Positions 36,332 to 43,696 of a DNA stretch of 64,000 nt are shown in pieces. The position numbers were made by a program, and so were the translations under genes. The stretch comes from Gammaproteobacteria bacterium (lineage in GTDB: Bacteria; Pseudomonadota; Gammaproteobacteria; Steroidobacterales; GCA-2729495). Position 1 is the first letter of the stretch. Every line of letters starts with the position of its first letter. The notes under the pieces are model-generated. The model made no database searches and was not told where the DNA came from. It was given only the letters and a program-made list of their open reading frames with translations. The stretch spans positions 62,001 to 126,000 of the forward strand of contig QUBU01000005.1 of NCBI GenBank assembly GCA_014337915.1, written 5' to 3'.

Positions 36332-37503
36332 TGCGAGGCTTCCTCGGCGAGTGGTGCGAGTACCGGCGCTTCAACCGCCTACCGCGGTCGGCGCGGCACA
36401 TCGTGCTGTACTCGGAGAGCGGCCAGGACTGGCACCATTTCCAGCCGATCGTCGCCCACCTGACCGGCGTGCTGGGCGAGCGCATCTGCTACGTCAGCTC
36501 CGACCCCGCCGATCCCGGCCTGCACCAGGCTGACGCGCGCATCGGCGGCTTCTGCATCGGCAAGGGGCTGGTGCGCATCTGGTTCTTCCAGTTCCTGCAG
36601 GCCGACCTGCTGCTCACCCAGCTGCTGGACCTCGGCAATTTCGACCTCAAGCGCTCCATCCACCCGGTCCACTACGTCTACATGTTCCACTCGCTGATCA
36701 GCACCCACATGGCCGATCACGCGGATTCTTTCGACCACTACGACACCATCCTCTACGCCGGGCCGCACCAGGCGCGGGAGATCCGCCGGCGTGAGGAACT
36801 CAAGGGCCTGTCGCCCAAGCGCCTGGTGGCCCATGGCTACCACCGCATCGAGCAGCTGCTGGCGGAGCGGCGCGAGCCGCCGCCGGTCGCCAGCGACGCC
36901 GACATCCATGTACTGCTCGCGCCTTCCTGGGGCGAGCAGACCATCCTCAATACCTGTGGGCTGGAGCTGGCCGGCATCCTGCTCGATGCCGGCTTCCGGC
37001 TGACGCTGCGCCCGCATTTCCAGACGCGCTGGCAGACCCCGGAAGTCATCGACCGCATCACCGCGCGCCATGGCAGCAACCCGCGCTTTCGCCTGGTCGA
37101 GCAGATGGGGGAGAGCGACTCGCTGTTCGACTCGCATGTGATGATCACCGACTGGTCGGGTGCCGGCCAGGACTACGGCATGGGCCTGGAGAAGCCGGTG
37201 CTCTACATCGACCTGCCGCCCAAGAGCCGCAACGACAGCTGGCAGGAGCTGGGCATGGAGCCCTTCGAGTCCTGGGTGCGCGCCAGGCTGGGCGCGCTGC
37301 TGGCACCGGACCGGCTGGCCGATGCGCCGCGCCTGGTCCGCGAGCTGGTGCTTGATCCGGCCCGCGCCCGCGAGAACGCTGCCGCCCTGCGCCGCGATTA
37401 CATCTGCAACGTCGGCAGCAGCGGCCGCGCCGCGGCCGAGGCCGTGGCGGCCATTGCCGCCGAGGTCGCCGCGGGCGCCGCCAGCTCTGTGGAGCAGCGC
37501 TGA
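36331..37503 (+). CDS. CDP-glycerol glycerophosphotransferase-like transferase
   Basis: A 390-residue TagB/TagF-family transferase; these move alcohol phosphates from CDP or CMP-activated donors onto glycans. Seen: VYMFHSLISTHMADH with the first His, YDTILYAGPHQAREIRR, LRPHFQTRW with the second His near residue 229, and MITDWSGAGQDYGMGLEKPV near residue 270, the SDYS-type donor-phosphate motif. In this operon the donor is likely CMP-aminoethylphosphonate, so the enzyme could decorate a surface glycan or lipid. It has no evident membrane span. It overlaps the small protein by one base; the next gene begins one base later. Confidence 0.85.
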   Translation: MRGFLGEWCEYRRFNRLPRSARHIVLYSESGQDWHHFQPIVAHLTGVLGERICYVSSDPADPGLHQADARIGGFCIGKGLVRIWFFQFLQADLLLTQLLDLGNFDLKRSIHPVHYVYMFHSLISTHMADHADSFDHYDTILYAGPHQAREIRRREELKGLSPKRLVAHGYHRIEQLLAERREPPPVASDADIHVLLAPSWGEQTILNTCGLELAGILLDAGFRLTLRPHFQTRWQTPEVIDRITARHGSNPRFRLVEQMGESDSLFDSHVMITDWSGAGQDYGMGLEKPVLYIDLPPKSRNDSWQELGMEPFESWVRARLGALLAPDRLADAPRLVRELVLDPARARENAAALRRDYICNVGSSGRAAAEAVAAIAAEVAAGAASSVEQR

Positions 37504-37504
37504 T

Positions 37505-39298
37505 ATGACCACCCGTCGCCAGCTGCTGCGCTGGACCGGCTGGTTCGTCGCCGCCAATGCGGCGCTGTTCGCCCTGCTCGGCCTGCGCTTCATCTGGCTG
37601 GTGCCCTGGCAGAGCGATGCCCTCGGCCTGGTCTACGCACTGCTGGCCTACGTTGGCCACTTTTCGCTGCTGGCAGCGTTGCCGGCGCTGCTGGTCGTGA
37701 TTCCGCTGTGCCTGCTGCTGCCCTCGCGCCTGCTGGTCATGGCGGTCGCCGTGCTGCTGGCCGCGGCGACGGCCACGCTGCTGGTGGTCGATGGCAATGT
37801 CTTCGCCAGCCAGCGCTACCATCTGACCTGGCTGACGGCGATGCTGTTCGAGCGTTCTACCTGGCTGCTGGTCGGGCTCATCGGCCTGCTGGCTCTGGTG
37901 TTCGAGACGCTGCTCGCTGGCAGTGTCCGTGGCTGGCTCGAGGGCCGGCCTTCCCGCGGTGGGCGCTGGGTGGCGCTGGTGCTGGTCGTCGCCTGGCTCG
38001 GCAGCCAGGCGATCCACATCTGGGCGGATGCGCTCGGTTACCTGCCGGTCACGCAGCTGACGCGCTACCTGCCCGCGTATTTCCCCATCCATGCGAAGCG
38101 CCGGATGGTGCGCCTGGGACTGGTCAGCCAGGCGCAGGTGGACCGGCAGCTGCAGTTGCAGCGGGTCGGCGCGGATGGTGGCGGGCAGCTGCAGTATCCG
38201 CTGCAGCCCATGCAGTGCACCGCGCCGGCGCCGACGCCGAATATCGTCTGGGTGATCGTCGATGCGCTGCGCCCCGATGTCATCGATCCGGCGCTGATGC
38301 CGGAGCTGGACCGCGTGCGCCGAACCGGCCAGGAGTTCGCCAACCACTGGAGCGGGGGCAACTCCTCGCGCGCTGGTATCTTCTCCATGTTCTACGGCCT
38401 GCCGAGCACCTACCTCGACACTTTTTATGGCGTGCAGCAGCCGCCGGTGCTGATGTCCGAGCTGCGCCGGCGCGGCTACCAGCTCGGCCTGTTCGCGGCG
38501 CCCGGCTTCGGCACGCCGACCGATATCGGCCGCACCGTATTCGCCGGAGTGCCGGGCCTGGGCGGCGAAACACCGGGCATTTCCGCCGTGCAGCGCAACC
38601 GCGCGGTCACCGATGGCTGGCTGGCCTGGCTCGGCAAGCGTGACCACTCACAACCCTTCTTCGGGTTCCTTTACTACGACCCGCCGATGGGGGAGATGTC
38701 GGCCGATCCCGGGCCGCTGCCGATGGACGGCCGCTTCGGCAGCAAGCCGGAGGTGCAGGCCGCCTGGCGGCAGTACCGGCGCTCGGCACAGATGGTCGAT
38801 GGCGAGATCGGCCGCGTCATGGCGACACTGCAGGCCGAGGGGCTGCTGGAACAGACGCTGGTGATCATCCTCAGCGACCACGGCTACGAGTTCGACGACA
38901 ACGGCCTCGGCTACCTCGGCCATGCCAGCGACTACAGTGCCGCCCAGCTGCGCGCCACGCTGGTCATGCACTGGCCCGGGCGCGCCCCGGCCGTGTACCG
39001 GCATCGCAGCTCGCATTACGACCTGCCGGTGACGCTGCTGCAGGACCTGTTCGGTTGCCGCAACGATCCGGCCGATTATGCGGTCGGCCACGAGCTGTTC
39101 GCCGCCAGGGACTGGCCCTGGATCATCGCCGGCAGCTACAACTCCCACGCCATCGTCGAGCCGGGCCGGGCCATCGTCACTCACCCCGGCGGCTTCGTCG
39201 AGGTGCTCGGCCCTGACTACCGGCCGATCCCCGGAGCGAGGTTTGATCCCGTGGTAGTGGCCGACGCGCTGCGCGACATGCGGCGGTTCTACCGTTGA
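37505..39298 (+). CDS. PbgA/YejM-like membrane protein with sulfatase-fold domain
   Basis: A 597-residue inner-membrane protein. Five hydrophobic helices (about 1-190) include the opening MTTRRQLLRWTGWFVAANA; then IVVDALRPD-type VIVDALRPD near residue 251, GGNSSRAGIFSMFYGLPS (candidate Ser/Thr nucleophile) and ILSDHGYEFDDNG with Asp-His near 458. The outline (DUF3413 plus sulfatase fold) matches E. coli YejM/PbgA, but YejM has lost the Asp-His and this protein keeps it, so it may be an active phospho- or phosphono-transferase or hydrolase. The ATG is one base after the previous stop. yidC-like follows with one-base overlap. Confidence 0.85.
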   Translation: MTTRRQLLRWTGWFVAANAALFALLGLRFIWLVPWQSDALGLVYALLAYVGHFSLLAALPALLVVIPLCLLLPSRLLVMAVAVLLAAATATLLVVDGNVFASQRYHLTWLTAMLFERSTWLLVGLIGLLALVFETLLAGSVRGWLEGRPSRGGRWVALVLVVAWLGSQAIHIWADALGYLPVTQLTRYLPAYFPIHAKRRMVRLGLVSQAQVDRQLQLQRVGADGGGQLQYPLQPMQCTAPAPTPNIVWVIVDALRPDVIDPALMPELDRVRRTGQEFANHWSGGNSSRAGIFSMFYGLPSTYLDTFYGVQQPPVLMSELRRRGYQLGLFAAPGFGTPTDIGRTVFAGVPGLGGETPGISAVQRNRAVTDGWLAWLGKRDHSQPFFGFLYYDPPMGEMSADPGPLPMDGRFGSKPEVQAAWRQYRRSAQMVDGEIGRVMATLQAEGLLEQTLVIILSDHGYEFDDNGLGYLGHASDYSAAQLRATLVMHWPGRAPAVYRHRSSHYDLPVTLLQDLFGCRNDPADYAVGHELFAARDWPWIIAGSYNSHAIVEPGRAIVTHPGGFVEVLGPDYRPIPGARFDPVVVADALRDMRRFYR

Positions 39299-40797
39299 TG
39301 GCACCGCGTCGACCCGGTGGCAGCCGGCTGGAGCGGCTCGCCTGGCTGGCCTGCGTGCTGGCTGGTGCCGGCGGGGCGACGGCCGCGGTGGCCGGCGATA
39401 TCGAGCTGCACTCGCGCTCGGTGGAAATGACGATCAGCGGCCAGGGTGGCCTGCCACTGCGCTGGCTGGCCTGCGCCGGCTCCTGTGCCGACCCCGGCAG
39501 CCGGCGTCAGGATCTGGTCACCCCGGGCGATGGGGCGCTGCGCTGGGCGGCCGACGATCCCGCGCAGGCGGCGGCCATGGCGGCCCGCCAGTACGAGGCC
39601 AGGCTGCGCGAAACCGCCGATGCGATCATCGTCGAGCTGGTGTCGGCGGCCGCTGCCGGCCAGCCGCGGCTGGTGCAGCGCTACGAGCTGTCGCGCACCA
39701 CGCACCTTCTGCGCCTGAGCCTGTCAGCGCTTCCGGGCGTGCGCCTGGAGATGTCGAGTGGCGCGGCGCTCGTCCCGCCACGGATGCCGGGATTTGGCGC
39801 GGCGTTCTCGGATGTCGAAGCCGTGCGGGTCAGCGTCGCCGGGCAGGAGAACCTCGGGCCGGCGGCAGGCGCGGCCACCACGACCGGGGCGGGCCGCGAG
39901 GTCTGGACCGGGGTGCGCTCGCGCTTCTGGGCCTGGCTGCTGCAACCGACGGTTGACAGCGCGCTGACCGTGCAGACGCCGTCAGACAACCGGCACCTGC
40001 TCGCCTGGGAACTGCCGGCGGGACAGCTGGAGCTGGCGGTCTATGGCGGGCCGGTGGAATGGAAGTCGCTGCGCGTGGTATCCGCGGACCTCACGGAGCT
40101 GCTGTTCGCCGCCCTCTGGGAGCCGCTGCGCTGGCTCTGCCTGGCGCTGCTGTTCCTGCTCGGGTTCATCAACAGCTGGGTGGGCAGCGCCGGAGTGGCC
40201 ATCGTGCTGCTGTCGCTGGCGGTGAAGTTCATCCTCTATCCGGCGACGCATGTCGCCGACCGCTGGCAGGCGGAGGTCAACCGCGCGCAGAGCCGGCTGC
40301 AGCCCCGGCTGGCTGAGATCCGCCGCCAGTACCGCGGCGAAGAGGCGCACCGGCTGACGCTGCAGGCCTACCGCGAGGAGGGCGTGCATCCGCTCTACAC
40401 CTTCAAGAGCCTGGCGGGATTCGCGATCCAGGTGCCTATGTTCATCGCCGCCTTCGACATGCTGGCGGGCAACTTCGCGCTCGACGGGGTGGGCTTCCTG
40501 TGGATCGCCGACCTCGCGGCGCCCGACCGCCTCGCGCAGCTGCCGTTCACGCTGCCGTTCTTCGGTGCCCACCTGAACCTGCTGCCGTTCCTGATGACCG
40601 CGGTGAGCATCCTTTCCGCCGTCGTCCAGCAGGAAGCCTCGCTGAACGCCACGTTGCAGGCCCGCCAGCGGCGCAACCTGTACCTGATGGCGCTGGCCTT
40701 CTTCCTGCTGTTCTACACCTTCCCCGCCGGCATGGTCCTCTACTGGACCGCCAACAACGTCTGGCACCTGGTCAAGGTACTGCTACTGCGCCGTTGA
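39298..40797 (+). CDS. YidC/Oxa1-family insertase, operon-borne paralogue type
   Basis: A 499-residue membrane insertase relative. It has an N-terminal signal/anchor (about 10-30), a periplasmic beta-sandwich domain (about 30-260), then the Oxa1 core with LLSLAVKFILYP (Lys where E. coli YidC has the groove Arg), VHPLYTFKSLAGFAIQVPMF and FYTFPAGMVLYWTANNVW. The housekeeping yidC normally sits with rnpA and mnmE, which are not here. As the last gene of the phosphonate operon it may insert the small YLDPSTGS protein or the PbgA-like protein (inference). The start overlaps the previous stop (TGATG). Confidence 0.85.
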   Translation: MAPRRPGGSRLERLAWLACVLAGAGGATAAVAGDIELHSRSVEMTISGQGGLPLRWLACAGSCADPGSRRQDLVTPGDGALRWAADDPAQAAAMAARQYEARLRETADAIIVELVSAAAAGQPRLVQRYELSRTTHLLRLSLSALPGVRLEMSSGAALVPPRMPGFGAAFSDVEAVRVSVAGQENLGPAAGAATTTGAGREVWTGVRSRFWAWLLQPTVDSALTVQTPSDNRHLLAWELPAGQLELAVYGGPVEWKSLRVVSADLTELLFAALWEPLRWLCLALLFLLGFINSWVGSAGVAIVLLSLAVKFILYPATHVADRWQAEVNRAQSRLQPRLAEIRRQYRGEEAHRLTLQAYREEGVHPLYTFKSLAGFAIQVPMFIAAFDMLAGNFALDGVGFLWIADLAAPDRLAQLPFTLPFFGAHLNLLPFLMTAVSILSAVVQQEASLNATLQARQRRNLYLMALAFFLLFYTFPAGMVLYWTANNVWHLVKVLLLRR

Positions 40798-40829
40798 TCG
40801 GTGGCGGATTGATACCCTGATCCGGCGCT

Positions 40830-41483
40830 TTACGGCGCACGCGCCAGCGCCGCGTCGCCGACGAAGGGATTGCTGCGCCGTTCCTCGCCGAAGGTCGAGG
40901 TCGGGCCGTGGCCTGGCACGAAGCTGACGTCGTCGCCCAGCGGCCAGAGCCGCCCGGTGATGGAGGCGACGAGGGTCGGGAAGTCCCCCCGCGGGAAGTC
41001 GGTGCGGCCGATAGATCCGGCAAATAGCACGTCGCCGACGAAGGCAATGAGGTCGCGGCGGTGGAAATACACGACATGGCCGGGCGTATGCCCCGGCGTG
41101 TGCAGGACTTCCAGTTCCTCGTTGCCCACCGTGACCCGGTCCCCCTGTTCCAGCCAGCGCGTGGGCGTAAAGGCCGCCGCCGGCGGGAAGCCGAACATGC
41201 GGGCCTGGTCGGGCAGCTTGTCGATCCAGTACTGGTCCTCGCGCTGCGGTCCCTCGATGGGGATGCCGAGCCGCTCCGCGAGCTCGGCCGTGGCCCCGGC
41301 ATGGTCGATGTGCGCATGGGTCAGCAGGATCTTGCCGATGTCGATGCCCTCGGCAGCTGCCGTGGCCAGGATCTGGTCGATGTCGCCGCCGGGATCGACC
41401 ACGGCCCCCGCCGCGCTGGAGTCACAACGCAGCAGCGAGCAGTTCTGCTGGAAAGGGGTGACGGGGACGACGACGACCTGCAT
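40830..41483 (-). CDS. gloC: GloC-type hydroxyacylglutathione hydrolase (metallo-beta-lactamase fold)
   Basis: A 217-residue MBL-fold hydrolase close in length and sequence to E. coli YcbL/GloC, a type II glyoxalase II that hydrolyses S-lactoylglutathione. The metal site THAHIDHAG near residue 54, HTPGHTPGH near 128, GDVLFAGSIGRTDFPRGD and VPGHGP near 189 are all intact. It is convergent with the YidC-like gene and divergent from the helicase. I see no link to the phosphonate operon. Confidence 0.88.
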   Translation of the reverse strand: MQVVVVPVTPFQQNCSLLRCDSSAAGAVVDPGGDIDQILATAAAEGIDIGKILLTHAHIDHAGATAELAERLGIPIEGPQREDQYWIDKLPDQARMFGFPPAAAFTPTRWLEQGDRVTVGNEELEVLHTPGHTPGHVVYFHRRDLIAFVGDVLFAGSIGRTDFPRGDFPTLVASITGRLWPLGDDVSFVPGHGPTSTFGEERRSNPFVGDAALARAP

Positions 41484-41544
41484 GGGCGCTATTGTGGACT
41501 ATCGGTGCTGCCGTGAGGGCCTGGCCGCTCGATCATTGGCCATA

Positions 41545-43431
41545 ATGCTCTGGCACTGGATGTCCCCGGCACCGCCAGCCCCTGTCCTTCAGTATGATCC
41601 ACAGGTGGCCACCTTCCTTTCCAGCCCAGGGGTTGGCAATTCTGCTACGCCCGGCGAGCGCCGTTTCGCGGATCGCCTGAAGGGCCTGCTTGAAGACGAC
41701 TACCTCTGCTGGTTCAACGTCCCGGTTGGTGCCCGGCACCAGCACCCGGATTTCCTGGTGCTGCATCCGGGAAGGGGACTGTTGATTCTCGAGGTAAAGG
41801 ACTGGCGGCTGGAGACGATTCACGATGCGGACCCGGTCCGCTTCACCATCGATACCGGCAGTGGCCATAAGGTCGTACCCAACCCGCTGGAGCAGGCTCG
41901 CCAGTATGCCCATGCGGTGGTGGACCTGTTGCGGCGGGATGTCCAGCTTGTTGAGCCACCCGGCTCGGCATTTGCGGGACGGCTCAATTTTCCCTACGGC
42001 TACGGGGTTGTGCTGACAAACATCACCCGTCGCCAGTTCGAGGTATCAGGTCTTGCTGAAGTGCTGCAGCCACATCTGGTCATCTGCAAGGACGAGATGA
42101 CGGAATCCGCTGAGCCCGAAGCATTTCAATCCCGGCTGTGGGGGATGTTCAATGTCAGCTTTGCGAGCAGGCTCACATTGCCGCAGGTGGAACGTATCCG
42201 CTGGCGCCTGTTTCCGGAGTTACGCATCCATCAGCCGGGGCTGGATCTTGCAGCTGTGGAGCCAGGCAGGCGCCGCGCAGGTACTGAAGACCTGCTGCAG
42301 GTCATGGACCTCGCGCAGGAAGAAGTCGCACGGAGCCTCGGCGAGGGTCATCGCGTCATCCACGGTGTTGCAGGGTCAGGAAAGACGCTGATACTTGCTT
42401 ATCGTTGTCAGTACCTGGCACGCACACTCCATAAGCCAGTTCTCGTGCTGGTTTTCAATCGTTCTCTCGCCTCATGGCTGCGCCACCAGTTTGCCATGCA
42501 GGGATTCAGCGACCAGATAACGGTACGCACCTTTCACGCCTGGTGCGCCGATCAGCTGCGGCTTTACCATGTTGCAGCACCTTCGGGCGGCACATACAAC
42601 GAGCTGGTACTTGCGGTGATCCGGGCGGTGGACCGTGGGCAGATTCCGCGGGCGCAGTACGGTGCGGTGTTGATCGACGAAGGGCACGACTTTGCACCGG
42701 AGTGGCTGCAACTTGCAGTACAGATGCTGGATCCGGAGAGTAATTCCCTCCTGCTGTTGTATGACGATGCGCAGTCAATCTATGGAGCCAGCCGGGCACG
42801 CTCATTCTCTTTCCGGAGCGTGGGCATTTCAGCGGCTGGCCGCACGAAGATTCTGCGGCGCAATTACCGGAATACGGATGAGATTCTGGCCTGCGCACGT
42901 GGATTTGCCGCGCAACTGCTGTCGCCAGTGGATGCTGATGACGACAGTATTCCACTGCTGAGCCCGGAGGCGGGTGGTCGCAAGGGCGCGCCGCCACGGT
43001 TCGCTCAACTGGCTTCCCTGAAGGCGGAGGCCGAGTACATAGGCGGCCAGTTGCTGGCATTCCATGCTGCCGGCATCCCGTGGAATGAGGTGGCCGTGCT
43101 CTATACGGCGCCGTTTGTTGCCGAAGAGCTGGTGACCGCTCTGGAGCGCCAGTCGGTGCCGTTCGACTGGCTAAGGGATGCAAAAGCCAAATCTTTTGAC
43201 CCAGCGCGCGTAAGCGTAAAGCTGATGACCCCTCACAGCAGCAAGGGCTTGCAATTCCGCGTCGTCATAATCAGCGGGCTCGGGTTCTGGCCGTATCATG
43301 CCGAGGCCGAAGAGGCACGTCTTCTTTATGTCGGCATGACACGGGCCACGCATGAGCTGGTCATGACGAGTTGCAAGCCGAGCTTGTTCAGCGAGCGGGT
43401 CAGAAAGCTATGCGATCGCGCGGTCGCCTGA
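41545..43431 (+). CDS. NERD nuclease-related domain fused to a superfamily I (UvrD-like) helicase
   Basis: A 628-residue protein. The N-terminal NERD nuclease domain has GERRFADRL and DFLVLHPGRGLLILEVKDW at about 68-87 (restriction-type D...ExK). The helicase has Walker A GVAGSGKT at about 274-281, VLIDEGHDF, LRRNYRNTDEIL, TPHSSKGLQF and LLYVGMTRATHELV. Third-position GC is visibly lower than in the neighbours. The gene stands alone between housekeeping genes, so I infer horizontal gain and a role in DNA restriction or repair, possibly phage defence. The start could be ATG 41545 or 41560; CATAAT at 41541-41546 resembles a -10 and would favour 41560. Confidence 0.85.
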   Translation: MLWHWMSPAPPAPVLQYDPQVATFLSSPGVGNSATPGERRFADRLKGLLEDDYLCWFNVPVGARHQHPDFLVLHPGRGLLILEVKDWRLETIHDADPVRFTIDTGSGHKVVPNPLEQARQYAHAVVDLLRRDVQLVEPPGSAFAGRLNFPYGYGVVLTNITRRQFEVSGLAEVLQPHLVICKDEMTESAEPEAFQSRLWGMFNVSFASRLTLPQVERIRWRLFPELRIHQPGLDLAAVEPGRRRAGTEDLLQVMDLAQEEVARSLGEGHRVIHGVAGSGKTLILAYRCQYLARTLHKPVLVLVFNRSLASWLRHQFAMQGFSDQITVRTFHAWCADQLRLYHVAAPSGGTYNELVLAVIRAVDRGQIPRAQYGAVLIDEGHDFAPEWLQLAVQMLDPESNSLLLLYDDAQSIYGASRARSFSFRSVGISAAGRTKILRRNYRNTDEILACARGFAAQLLSPVDADDDSIPLLSPEAGGRKGAPPRFAQLASLKAEAEYIGGQLLAFHAAGIPWNEVAVLYTAPFVAEELVTALERQSVPFDWLRDAKAKSFDPARVSVKLMTPHSSKGLQFRVVIISGLGFWPYHAEAEEARLLYVGMTRATHELVMTSCKPSLFSERVRKLCDRAVA

Positions 43432-43696
43432 CTTTGACTGCCCGGTGGGGCTGATCGTCGGCTGATTTGAATCGGCGGATGGGCTTCAGGTACGGGGAAC
43501 TGATCGACTGGATGAATGTGGCGGGCCAAGCGTTGTCTATTCATGGGCTTAGCTTGTATTCCATGAAATTCATGTCAGAATGCGACGGAAGCGTCTGGGG
43601 AGACGCGGCAGCTGGGGGGTCTGGGTTAACCTCGCGGCAGCCACCTGCGGGTTCGCGAATTCATCCGCCCTTGGATCGACGAGAGCAATCGCCACC
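43432..43696 (+). other. Lower-GC intergenic stretch with a short palindrome
   Basis: 265 bases of lower GC than average. CATGAA-A-TTCATG at 43562-43574 is a perfect 6-1-6 inverted repeat that could be an operator. CAGAAT follows it at 43575-43580, and TTGTAT (43553-43558) lies 16 bases upstream of that, a weak promoter. An open frame from an ATG at 43580 runs into the GGDEF-EAL gene, but its first 39 codons look noncoding. Confidence 0.35.
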
